Positions 12,301-23,572 of a DNA stretch of 64,000 nt are shown in pieces. Position numbers and translations under genes: made by a program. Position 1 is the stretch's first letter, and every line of letters starts with the position of its first letter. This DNA is from Wurfbainia villosa (Eukaryota > Streptophyta > Magnoliopsida > Zingiberales > Zingiberaceae), in contig CM045993.1 of NCBI GenBank assembly GCA_025175895.1, positions 58,594,621-58,658,620 on the forward strand. Direction: 5' to 3'. The notes below the pieces were generated by a model, which ran no database searches, was not told where the DNA came from, and saw only the letters and a list, made by a program, of their open reading frames with translations.

Positions 12301-15300
12301 TATAGATCAGATGTGAATGTATAAAATGAAATATAATCTGTATATGTCAATTCTCAACTGATCCTCCCAATGGCCTTATAGAGTCTAAATTATGTTTGCA
12401 AATAATTTATGATAAGCCACAGTAGAAAACCATGACCCAAACTTTATGACTCAAAACAGAGTCTAACATTGTATTTATAATCATCATATATAACACTGTA
12501 ATAGTAAATCATAATAACTTTATTTCAGAGTGATAAAATTAAATACATATGTATGTATGAAACTTAAGTACGTATGATAAAACAAAAATATGCATGTGTT
12601 TATTAATATAGAGCATTAAGGATTAAATACAAATTCCCACTAAATTCATGCTTCGTCCAAAAGATATACTCTCTTATTCATCACATAATGATGAAGCGCT
12701 TTGGATGATAAACTCTTGTTAAACAGAATTGCTAACATAGAATATGTGTTAATATACTCTATTGTCACCTGACCATTTTGATTTTTTTTTAACCACCAAA
12801 AACTTGATGTCGATATATTTTGACTTTCAACGAGTTCGGTTGTTCTTAGCATAAAGTTCTGCAACTTTATTATCATAGTTGATTTTCAATGACCTATTAA
12901 TGCCATCAATGATCTGTAAGGTTGTGATGAAGTTCCATAGCCAAATCCCATAGTTGAATACTTCGTAGTAGACTATTAATTATGTCTCCATAGTGGAAGT
13001 GACTATTAGTGTCTGTTTGTTGCTTTTCCGTGAGATAACCCCACTAACAAGCATGTGGATATAGTCCGAAGTGGATCTCTTATTGTTTAGGCATCCAGCA
13101 AAATAGAGTCTGAATATTTAATTACCTGCAAGTGACTAGACCTCCGATATGTAATCATGAAATCTTTGATTCCTTGTAAATACCGCATTACTCTCTTCAT
13201 AGCTTTATAGTGCATTGGTCCTAGGTTACTTAAATATCTGTCTAACATCCCTACTATGTATGCAATATTCGAATACATATAAATTTGAGCATTCATGAGA
13301 CTCCCCATAGCGGACGCATAAAGAAATTTCTGCATCTCTTTTTTTTCAAGTGTAAGACGTGGGCATTTCTGCAAATTAAATCTGTCACCTCTAGACATTG
13401 GTGTGTCACCATATGCATAGTTTCATATGTCATACCGAGTGACCATCTTTTCAATAAAGTTTTCTGTGAAAGTCCAAGAATACCTTTTGAACGATCATAA
13501 TATATCTATATACCTAAAACAAAGGATACTTCATCAAAATCTTTCATTTCAAAATAGAAATGACTTATTTTCATGTAGCAAACTTTTATTATTAATTGAC
13601 AACAAAATGTTATTTACATATAGGACAAGTAAAATGATTTGTTCCTACTAAACTTGATATATATGCATTGATTAATAGGGTTCTCTTTAAACCTAAATGA
13701 AATAACCACCTGATTAAATTTTCTATATCGCTGACAGGATGTCTGCTTTAAGCTATAAATGAACTTCTTTAATTTACATACTAGGTACTTTAAAGCATTA
13801 GACTCAAAATTCTCCGAGAGCTACAAGTATCTTGATTACTCTAAAGGAATCTTTCATCGAAATAGGCGAGAAAGTTTCGGTGTAATCAATGTTCTCCTTT
13901 TGAGTAAATTCATTGGCAATAAGTTCAACATTATACTTTTCAACATTACCCTTCGAATCCCGTTTGATTTTGAATATCCACTACAAGCAACGAGTTTTAC
14001 TCTTTCAGACAATTCGATAAGTTTTCATATGTCATTGTCTGTCATAGATTTCATCTCTCTTTTCATGATTTTGATTCATCTTTCGGGGTTAGAGCATTGT
14101 TTGACTTAATAAAATATATTTTCAATCTTATGTCAAACTTATGCTCTTGGAGATAAAGATGATCATGTGAAATCATTGATCTCTTTTTCTAATTGGATCT
14201 TTTTAAAGACACTTGTATTTGAGGTAGTTGGGATACTTGCTCAACTATATGAGGCAATATCTCAACCTGAATGGATGGTCCCTCCATCTGCATTAAAAGT
14301 GACACAAACATATCTTAGTTTACTACTTTCACTAGAAGTACAATATCCATAATATAGAGTATGATTATCATACCGCTACTTATTGTACTTGTAATAATCA
14401 CAGTAGGATCATCAATGCTTTCCTCAAAAGATATATTACTAAGCTTAGCACACCCATTGTCCTCATTGAACTTGGCATTACTCGTCTTGAAAAAGGATTT
14501 GTGTTTTTGGGTTATAGAATTTAAAATCCTTTGACTTTTCAGAGTAACTTTCAAAATAATAACTAATTATCCTAGAGTTCAATTTTTTTTCATTAGACCT
14601 ATAAGGCCTAGTCTCAATTGGAAAATCTTAGATGTATAAATGTCTAATACTAAGTTTTTTATCCGTCCACAACTCATATGGAGTTTTAGCCATTGTCTTA
14701 CTAAGTACTCTATTAAGTAGGTACACTGCAATCTTGAATGCTTCATCCTATAGAAACTTTGGTAAGAAGAAAAAACTATCATATTTCTGATCATGTCCTT
14801 TAGGATTCAATTTCGTCTCTTAGCTACTCTATTATGGTGAGGAGAATCAAGCTTGATATACTAAGTTATGATTCCACACTCAACAAAATATTCTGCAAAT
14901 GACTCAAGATGTTCACATGATTCGTCATATTAACCACAATATTCACCACCATGTTCATATTTGACTATCTTGATCTTCTTGCCTAGTTAATTTTTAACTT
15001 TGATTTTGAAGACTTTGAACATGTCTAGAGATTGTGATTTCTTATGGATAAATTTCAAATAGCATATCATGAATAAGATGTATAAAGCTAATAAAATATG
15101 TGTGACTTTTCTAAGATATTTTAGAGAATGCCCCACGTATATCTGCATGTACTAGTTTCATGATGTCATTACATTACATCAGTTTGCATCTTTATATCTT
15201 TTGTTAGTTGTTTTCTTTTTATACATTTTATGCAAATGTCAAAATCTGACATATCAAGGAAATCAAAATTCCTTGTGACATTAATCTTTTTAGGTGTTGT

Positions 15301-18049
15301 TTGGATATATGACTTAGATATCTATACCACAACATAGATGAATTCTCATTAGTCAAGCTGCGTTTTGTACCTATACTATGCATTATCTAATTGTCAATAG
15401 TAATTAAGATGTTTAATCTATATAACTTATCAATTAAGGAACCATTGTCAATTACCACTGAATTTAGAAAAATATTGAAATTTTATTTCCAAATAAACAA
15501 ATATAACTTGATTTGTTCAAACAAGAAACAAAAATTAAATTTCATCTAAAAGACACTGCAACGAATGTATTATCTAAATCCAAAAAACGTTGGATCCAAA
15601 ATAAAGCCTAAAAATACTTATTGCTTTTAGTTTAATGGATATATCTTTCATTATCAAGTGATAGTCAACTCTTGAGAAAAGTATACACAGTGACACTTAT
15701 GTGAATAGTAACATTGGTATTTATCCACCAAGTATCATTAAATAGCTAAGTTGATTTATGAACTAATAAAGTTGATAAGTTTACCTTTCTTAACACGTCA
15801 GTTAGCATATTTGGAGCAATCCTTCTTCCTATGGTATTTCTTCTTACAAAAGAAACATGTGGATTCCTTTTATTATTATTATTTTTTTGTTGCTTATGGT
15901 CAGATGCCCCGGAATGTATAGTTGTCTTACCTTTACTCTTAATAGTGGTCATTTTTCTCTTCTTACTCATACCCTGAAAGATGGATGCTATGTGAGCACC
16001 CTTAGATGTCTTACACCTTAGTCTCTCCTCTTCTTGTACATATTGAACAATAAGCTCATTTAATGTTCATTATTCCGTTTGAGTATCATAACTAATTTTT
16101 GTTAGTGCTTATAAGATTCACATATCTCCACAATGGTATGATATTGTCCACTTTGGGCCTAAGCCCTCATGGTTTTGTTTTTTGGGTTTTACCCAAAAGG
16201 CCTCATACCAATGGAGATATCTTTTTTATCTTATAAGCACATGATTTTTTCCATGTCTTACCAATGTGAGACTTTGATTGTATTCTCCATACTCCCAACA
16301 ATTCCCCCCTCAAACGAAGGATCACATTGAGTCCTCCTCAAGTCTATCCGTCCTCGAAGGACTTCCTCTGCTTGATGTTCGATCCTCAACCCACAAAGAC
16401 TTCCTGTCAACTGTATGGTCCTCTTGACCCAGTTGGACTTCCTGTCAGTTATCCAACTCTTCCCGCCCAACTAGACTTCCTGCCAGTTGTCCAACTCTTC
16501 CCGCCCAACTAGACTTCCTGCCAGTTGTTCGGTCCTCCCGACCCAACTGGACTTCCTACCTAGTGTCTGGTTCTCTTGATCTGGACATGGGAGCTCTACT
16601 TCCTTTGTTTGAAGTTCATGGCTTGACATGGATCATGACTATGATACCAATTGTTAGTGCCTATAAGATTCACATATTTTCACAATGGTATGATATTGTT
16701 CACTTTGAGTCTAAGCTCTCATGGTTTTATTTTGGGGCTTTATCCAAAAGACCTCATATCAATGGAGATATCTTTTTATCTTATAAACACATGATCTTTT
16801 CCATGTATTACCAATGTGGGACTTTGATTGTATTCTCCATACTCCCAACAATTTAAAAAAAAATGATCTGTCCAGGGAGACACATCACAATAAAGTACAC
16901 TAACATACTCTCAGATATCTTCAGATTTAGTGTCTTTAGTCTTATTGCAAGGTTAAACATCTCCATGATGTACACCCTTATGCTTCCCTTTTCATTATAT
17001 CTCATTGAGACAAATTTTGATAAAATCGTAGTGGTCTCGATCTTTTCATTTTAGATAAAATGGTCGCTAGTTATTTCAGAAAAGTTTAAGCATCATCCTC
17101 AGTTATTAAGCCCTTGATTGGTTTCGGGATAGATAATTTCAAAATACTTAGATTTATGCGATTAGATCGCTCCTACTATTTAAATTTAGCTCTTTGTTTT
17201 ACAGTGTTAGTATTGGTCAGGAGTGTGGGGGCAATTATGCCATAGTTTAATTCGATACAGTCCAAGACAACTATTATATATTACTTTCATTGAGCAAAGT
17301 TAGTGTCGATAAGTGTATGAATGTTATTTATGTTGGCAGTTACTGATTGCACTAGAATAAAAAAGAGAGAACAACAAAAACTCATTTTATTATCAAGAAC
17401 ATAGATAAATTTATATACAAAAGTAAATAATGCAATATAAAACAATATGCATAAATATGGACTTTTAATGAGATACCAAATACAATATTACATGTAGTCT
17501 TTGGAGTAGAATGCAATTTGTTAGCAGTACTCTCAAGTTATAACTCATGAACACTTTATTTTAGTTACACAATATGTTTTCCTTTAGCTTGACACCATGT
17601 GCATAGCCTATAAAATCATACTTTATATGAACTATATATATGTAGGTATGAGTCTACAACTCATAATCTCATTAACTAACCACACAATATGCCTTTCTTT
17701 CTACAAAAGTTGGGAATCTGCCCAACTAGCAGCCCCCTGCCACCCGTCCCAGGGCACTGGCGAGAGGGAGATAAATCACGGGGGGAACAAAGTCTCTTTA
17801 CACGGTGGCAAGACAGGGAGAGGTCCATCTGAAGCCAAGGGGGATTTTAGACCCCTCATCCGGAATCGAACCCTGCCCATTCTACAAGCAACCCCCTGTT
17901 TTACCATCGCGCCGTCCCCGTGGGGACCACAATATGCCTTTCTTTGAATCAACATATTATATGCATGATCAATAAAATTTATTCCTTGTATGGGAGCTAT
18001 CTTTAAACATATATCTGATCTAAAATTAATTTTCCTTTAGATCAATTAC

Positions 18050-18103
<54 letters not shown>

Positions 18104-20112
18104 AATTTAGTTGATAGTTTTCATTTTGATAATAATATTAGTTAAATTAAATAATATACGTGTAAATAGATTTAAAAAAAAAACTAGGAATCCAATTGAA
18201 CATAGATAGTTGACTGATCTCTAATGACAGTCGAGTGCTAGCCTAACAGTCGACTAATACATAAACAACAGTCAATTGCTAAGGTTATTGTGCTTGACTT
18301 ATCTTGTTCAGTCAAGTGTCACACTGGATTGTTATTGATAGTAGAGTGACTTGATTGATTGCTAAACCTATTATGCTCAGGTTAACCACATCAATCGACT
18401 TGTATTTAATGACAATCAATTGATGAAAATAGTCGAGTACCTCACTTGATTGACAAACCTTTTGTGTCGGATCCCGTGACTAATAGTCAATTGGTCTTAG
18501 ACGACAATTGACTGATGCTAGCAGTCAAGTGCACCATTCAATCCTAAAGTTTTATGTGTGCAATCTTGAACACAATAGTCAATTGATTAAGTTAGTTGAG
18601 TGTCAGTCAAACTGCAAACTTTTGTATCCAATTTTAAGTACAACAATCGACTGATTCTTACGATAGTAAATTGATTAATATTAGTCGAATGTTTCAATCG
18701 ACTCGAAAAGATTTTGTTCGTTATTTTAGGATTTAGGTACAATAGTCGACTGTTCAATTACAGTAGTTGACATTATGATGCAATTCAATTTTTTTGGATA
18801 GAATGCTATGGTTTTCCTCGATGGTTATTATTTGAAAATCGACATTGTTCTTTCTGGTCTCCGTGAAAATTATGAAAAATAAAAAAATAATGCCTAATCC
18901 TAGTTTTCTTTTTTCTATTTTTGATGATTAAAAATTGATTTATGATAATATATCAAAATCTAACATAAAATAATAAAAAATTCTAACTTTATTGCTATAA
19001 AATAGATGAAATGACTTGTGACTTTGCTACCACTTAAAGGAGATTTTTAATCATGAATTCTAAATCAAGATCCCAGCAAACTATATATGAACTTGAAAAT
19101 GAAATTCATGCACATGATGTAATTAAATTGAAATTTTACAACATAATTTAATATAAAATGAAATGATCGCAATCAAATTATCTAATTTGAATGCAACAGT
19201 TATCATCTCAACGTCGTCCATGAAATTCTAAGTTCCTAAAAGGAAGCAACGGATGGATCTTCCGTAAGAATTGCAGTGACGACGTGATACTCCTCGTCAA
19301 TAGGAAATAAAGAAATCTCAAAAGTTACTCAATTCTAATGGGACTACGTCCTATATATAACAGTAGGTGTGATTCTGTTATTCAAAAATAATAGAATGCA
19401 GATTAACTATATATAAATCTATATTCAATAGTATAAATATACTGTTAACTTTAATTAAATGACTCAATGAGTTTGCAAATACCTGTGTTAAAAAATAGCA
19501 TGCAAACCTCCCAGCAGTGAGATAAAATCCAACACTCTACGCTCACATAATCATGGTGCAACTCAGGAATCCAAGAAGAGAAAGGAGCAATGCATCAACG
19601 AGCTCGAGCAGCAGATTCAAGAAGCTGAGGACGAGCTCAAGAAGGTGAGAAACCAAATTGAGAAGAGCGAGAGCTTGATCAGAGAAAAAAACAAGCTCCG
19701 CCAAGTTCCTTCTGACATGAACAATGGATCACCAAGAAGCACTCTAATTCTCGAAGTCGAAGAAGAGAAGCCAACCCAAAGATCGCAAGCTCGAGCTGCT
19801 CCGGGCTTCATGTCCTCCACCGAGTGCAGCAGGCAGAGGCAGAAGTTAGCAGCGTCCACGGCCAAATGGAGGCCAATGAGTGTATCAACCAGGAAGGCAA
19901 CAGATTTCCTGGTACCGCAAACTCTGAGTTTCTCGTCGTTGCCCAAGAAGACAAACACGGCGTATAAACCTAGCGATCACTTGAACATGAGCCAAAACAG
20001 CATCGATTCCAGGGGATCAACAGCATCAAGAGCCAAGAAGGTTTCTAATTCGAATCCTAATTTGATGGTCGCGTTGCATAAGCACAGGAGAAGGATGTCT
20101 GCTCTGCTCTAG
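9325..20112 (+). CDS. Kinesin-14 motor protein, ten exons
   Basis: Minus-end-directed microtubule motor of the plant KIN-14 family. Exons: 9325-9451, 9572-9655, 9742-9891, 9965-10071, 10166-10356, 10561-10725, 10815-11039, 11196-11233, 11303-11430, 19567-20112. They total 1761 nt, 586 codons plus stop, with no internal stop. Seen in the protein: neck helix ~43-70 running into GSIRVFCRV; P-loop GQTGTGKT at 146-153; switch I NDASSRSH at 267-274; switch II DLGGSE at 303-308; then a tail of 181 residues that starts as a coiled coil and becomes basic and Ser-rich. A neck directly before the motor marks kinesin-14. The start is the first ATG in frame. From memory it resembles Arabidopsis At1g55550-type proteins. 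Intron 1 appears to use a GC donor; the other donors are GT. Confidence 0.93.
11577..12114 (-). repeat. 3' LTR of the intron Copia
   Basis: Collinear with 19034-19534, with many substitutions and small indels. Shared blocks include taatcatgaat near both left ends and gaaattcatgcacatgat. The left boundary is approximate. Confidence 0.75.
16100..16300 (-). repeat. TRIM LTR, left
   Basis: 201 bp, nearly identical to 16652-16850. Ends TG...CA. Confidence 0.88.
16652..16850 (-). repeat. TRIM LTR, right
   Basis: 199 bp, partner of 16100-16300. The primer-site complement gataccaa lies just to its left. Confidence 0.88.
17701..17927 (-). mobile_element. tRNA-derived SINE
   Basis: 227 bp flanked by a perfect 18-bp duplication, CACAATATGCCTTTCTTT, at 17683-17700 and 17928-17945. 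On the minus strand the head holds an A box TGGTAAAACAGG (17906-17895) and a B box GGTTCGATTCC (17872-17862), both matching the RNA polymerase III consensus. The 3' end is TTTTGTAG, not poly-A. It was copied into the 5' part of the intron Copia. A tRNA gene is excluded because no cloverleaf arms pair around the boxes. Confidence 0.88.
18053..18100. repeat. (TA)n microsatellite
   Basis: Uninterrupted TA dinucleotides in the kinesin intron. Confidence 0.95.
18180..18790. repeat. GTCGACTG-like motif array
   Basis: Many spaced copies of variants of (A/C)AGTCGACTG or AGTCAATTG, mostly 20-40 bp apart. The same motif fills 63600-64000, where it lies inside an LTR. This stretch may be the remains of such an LTR inserted in the intron Copia. 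Confidence 0.5.
19034..19534 (-). repeat. 5' LTR of the intron Copia
   Basis: Partner of 11577-12114. The right edge reads ...CCAACA, so the minus strand begins TGTTGG. It ends 32 bases before kinesin exon 10. Confidence 0.75.
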
Positions 20113-20460
20113 CAAAGCAAATTTGTTGCGGAACATTCTTTGTAGAGAACTGACATATTGGGAGTTGATTTAGTTTTTCCTTTAATTTCCCCGCCTCCTC
20201 TCTCTCTCTCTCTCTCTCTCTCCCTCTCACCCTTTTGTTTTTTCGAGGGAAGGCATTGACAATTACCGTTTGTTTGGTTTTTTGTTTTTCTTTGTAGTTC
20301 TGAAAACTAGTTGTCTTGGTGTTTTGAGTTTGGAACATAGAAGGGCTTGTTGTACGTAGAAGGTGTGCCGTTTTTCCCTGTCCAAACTGCTCTTGGATTT
20401 GTGAAGCTTGTAAATTGTTGTAACAAAATGAAGCTTGTAATCTTCTTAATAAGTTAATGA
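20113..20460 (+). other. Kinesin 3' UTR region
   Basis: Follows the TAG at 20110-20112. Contains a (CT)n run at about 20197-20222, TGTAA-type upstream elements at about 20410-20440 and AATAAG near 20447 as a possible polyadenylation signal. No other gene is visible. Confidence 0.6.
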
Positions 20461-20945
20461 GATTTTTTACGGTTGCATCCTATGAATCAAATCAAATGTT
20501 TATGAATAAATTTCATTCAAAAGATATTAAAGTCAATTAAATAAATATGCTTGAATAATTTGACAAATTAAATAAATAAATTTGTAAATAATATTTATGA
20601 ATAGTATTTATGATGAACATAACATATAAATTATATTCATTAATAGAATTCATAAATTATATTCATGCTCAAATTTATTTATGAATTTATTTACACTAAT
20701 TTGAATTATTTATACTAATCAATTAAATAAATATTAAAATTTAAATAAAACAAATAAGTTTGATTTAAGAGTTTAATAACATTTAAATAAATTAAGTTTA
20801 AATAAATTTAGATCAAATTTGATTTGAATTTTAACTGATATCAATTAAATAAATCAAGTTCAATTTGAGTTGGAATCAAATTCAATTTAAAAAAAATCAA
20901 GATAAATTTAAATAACTTGATTAATTTTAAATTTAATTTGATTTG
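20461..20945. other. AT-rich intergenic DNA, Gypsy target region
   Basis: Low-complexity aaataaat/atttga sequence without a frame. The same composition resumes at 61827, beyond the Gypsy, so the two were once adjacent. Confidence 0.7.
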
Positions 20946-21365
20946 TGATACTGCTGTTACCTCTTTTCTATGAATAAGGTAAGAAAACTCGCGCATAGGA
21001 CGCTATCCAAACCAAGTAGCCGGTTCGATGGGGGAGTCTGAGAAGAATGGTTCGGACACATCAATCTGGGGGAATTAGAACGGGATGACAGTTTGAGATA
21101 GTTGGCACGGCAGGGCGATCGTAAAGATTATTCCGGTACAGGACGGACGAGAATCGGCTCAGTCTAGCGGGCCTAGAGATGGTTCGGTACGGGAAGAAGG
21201 AGAGTTGGTTTGGGCTACTGGGAAGAGCCTAAGGGCTACGCTACACGTGAGCGGTAGGTTTAGGTTAGTTTTGTCGAAGGCAAATGGCTGAAAGGGATGA
21301 GTTAGCATATTTTCCGAAATGTAGATAAGAAGTTGTTACACAACAGAGGAGGGCCCCCACATAAT
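20946..21365 (+). repeat. Gypsy left LTR, first piece
   Basis: Matches 60846-61265 closely. It is interrupted at 21365 by the Copia tandem and resumes at 37953. The two pieces plus one copy of ATAAT give ~983 bp, against 981 bp for the right LTR. Confidence 0.92.
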
Positions 21366-23572
21366 TGTTGGGTTTCCGGCACCGCGGCGTGTGTGTGTTC
21401 GATCATGTTTCGTAAACATGAGCACAGCGGAAGCAATTAAAAATAATAAATCTATATTTATTACAACACACACAACACACGCATGCTATTACAACAAGTG
21501 TAGACATAACCGTAAATTAAAATTTGCAATAAAAGAAAATTATCTACGTTATACCTTCCGTATGACGTGTAGCGGGAACGGCATCAACCGGAACGATCCT
21601 CGTAAGAATCGTCTCTATCCGTATCCACGCCGAGCTCCTCGGGATGACTTCGCTAAGTCACGAGCTTCGTCTTCGTGACGGGTTACTAGCCTCGTGTTGA
21701 AGACGACGTGATCGAGAGATGATCACGATCCGAATCCAAATTCGATCATAAAACGAAGTTCTCAAAACTCGCTTCCGAGAGGTATTCACAACCAATTGAC
21801 GAATCCTTCGCCCTCCACTAGAGGATTACCGGAGATCAAATCCTCGTAAGTTAGCCGCTGTCGGAGCACTAACCGTCGTCCAAACGACGCTCCGACGAGA
21901 GGAGAAGCTGTCCAGAAAACTGGACAGCTTGGTGGAGGATATAGGCGCCGGCCAACCCAGGAAAGAAAAGCCTCACCTTGATGCCAAACATATAGGGGAT
22001 CACGAGGATCGCGGAGGGTTCACCGGCTGTAGCTTGGTCGCCAACAAGTTGACGACTACGCACAAAAGTGGATGGTGGCACTTTAGGTTGGGCGCCGAAT
22101 AGATGAGATGATGGAGGGGGCGGCACAACAAGGTTGGGCGGCAACACCAATTAGGGTTTTTGGATTAGGGTTTAAGCCCTATTTTATAGAGAACTAATTC
22201 TCTTAATGGTTAATGGATCATATCCATAAAGCCCATTAACCCGCTCTATTAAGATAAGTTAAAATAAACCAAACCATGATGGTTTATTTTAAGTTAAAAC
22301 GAACCGAACCAACCTTTGGTTCATTCGTTTAATATAAACCAAACCCTTTGGTTTATTCTCATCCATTGGATTAGAACCAAACCATTTTGGTCCATCCATT
22401 ATGTCTTCATAAGACACGGCCCATCCACGCCCATTGCGATCAAAACAATTTCATGCTCGCTTATGTTTGGTCCAACCAAACATAGTTTCTCTCTCGAGAA
22501 TCCCATTCTCAAGCTCGCTTTTAAATCCTTTGGATTACACTCGTTGCAGCGTGTGACCAAATAGGTTCTCGGTTTATGTTGGCCGCCTATAATTAACCAT
22601 TAATCATGAACGCATCATGAGTGGCACCTAGTAGTACATCATGATCCCCAATTAACCAAAAGATCAACGGTTGATCCGTAACTATTTTCAAAACCCTTCG
22701 CAGCTCGAATTGAATCGTGCCCCATTCCCTTCACTCATCTTATACCCACTTGGTTCAGTGACATGGTCTATTGTGTCCCCACTAGGGTCGACTCACGTCA
22801 CACCTAGCCCAAGTGTCATTTCCTCGTCCTACGGATTCTAGTTACTCCACATGTATCGAAGAGTACTTTACTCTAAACATGTTATGCTTTGGCCAAAGAC
22901 TTTAGTAACAATCCGACGAGAGGCCATGGGTATACATCTCCTCGCAAGGAGTGGTGAATCCTTTATAGGCTATTCAAACACCTTCGATCACTTCGACTTA
23001 TACCCAATCTCATCCGGGTCCACATCTCCTCAGAGATGTTTGCTTAAGATGTCAAAGCATAAGTCTCCATGATCAAGATGACTTGAATACCGCAAGTCAA
23101 AGGAACATCGCACTTAAGCCACAGTAAGAACTTCATTGAAATATCTATATATGCAGAGAACCATATGAAGTCTTACGGCTGGTCACTCCAATGAACTAGT
23201 TACCATAACTAGCATCCACGATTAACTCCGGACATCACAATGTCTCCAGCCAGTGAGAATCAGCTGCTTGGATACACCAAGGAGTATACCTCGTGTTAGT
23301 CTCGACAGAATTGATGGTGTCCAAATCCATCAATTCATCGACTAGGGATAATTCCGATACATCACAATTACACATGTAGAGATACTCACTAGTTGTGATC
23401 CAATCACAAATTCTCTCATGCTGTGAATCGTATCGTGGACATTCAGTAAATGAGTTTAAGATCCAATCAAATACATTAAACATGTACACTCAAATAGTGA
23501 ATCTTCATTTATCATATAAATGGTTCATACATAAGGCGATTGCCTTAGGACATCTCTCATATATTACTAACA
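21366..23572 (-). repeat. Copia tandem LTR 1
   Basis: TGTTGGG...ACTAACA. Minus-strand TATA-like CTATAAAA near 22187. Hairpin AGCTGTCCAG-AAAA-CTGGACAGCT at 21906-21929. Confidence 0.93.

Larger units (their letters stand above)
16100..16850 (-). mobile_element. TRIM (miniature LTR retrotransposon)
   Basis: 751 bp with two ~200-bp terminal direct repeats (16100-16300 and 16652-16850), each TGTTAG...CCAACA. The internal 351 bp carries no coding domain. Read on the minus strand it starts with TTGGTATCAT, a primer site matching initiator tRNA-Met, and ends with a GAGGGGGGAA purine tract before the second repeat. The flanks atttt and attta look like a 5-bp target duplication with one change. It sits inside the gag of the intron Copia. 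The internal part holds ~38-bp tandem units (about 16390-16580). Confidence 0.88.
12640..17260 (-). pseudogene. Intron Copia gag-pol remnant
   Basis: Reads from right to left. Gag is at ~17260-15750, with the UBN2-type stretch around YIMEMFNLA followed by a Lys-rich zinc-knuckle part; it is split by the TRIM. Integrase remnants lie around 14579-14794. The reverse transcriptase has YVNNILL in place of YVDD near 13600. The RNase H part lies at 13398-12646 (start YASAMGSLM). Stops and frameshifts are frequent, so it is not functional. Confidence 0.8.
11577..19534 (-). mobile_element. Old Copia element in the kinesin intron
   Basis: Minus-strand Copia framed by two diverged ~500-bp direct repeats (11577-12114 and 19034-19534). 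A degenerate primer site (complement of tgctacca, 19025-19032) lies inside the right LTR. A polypurine-like AAGTGAAAGAT (minus) lies next to the left LTR at about 12112-12122. The polyprotein is broken. No clean target duplication remains. The LTR divergence implies an old insertion, older than the Copia tandem at 21-38 kb. Confidence 0.85.
11431..19566 (+). other. Kinesin intron 9, 8.1 kb, filled with transposons
   Basis: Donor GAG|GTAGTC and acceptor CTCAG|GAATCC join codon 405 to 406 in phase 0. All other introns of this gene are about 70-205 bp. Nearly the whole length is an antisense Copia with inserts. If this intron is retained, the frame reads 20 more codons and stops at 11491-11493, which would give a motor without its tail. 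Confidence 0.9.

Noticed and set aside
17861..17912. tRNA gene
   Set aside because: Only the polymerase III boxes are present. The 18-bp duplication and 227-bp length show a SINE.
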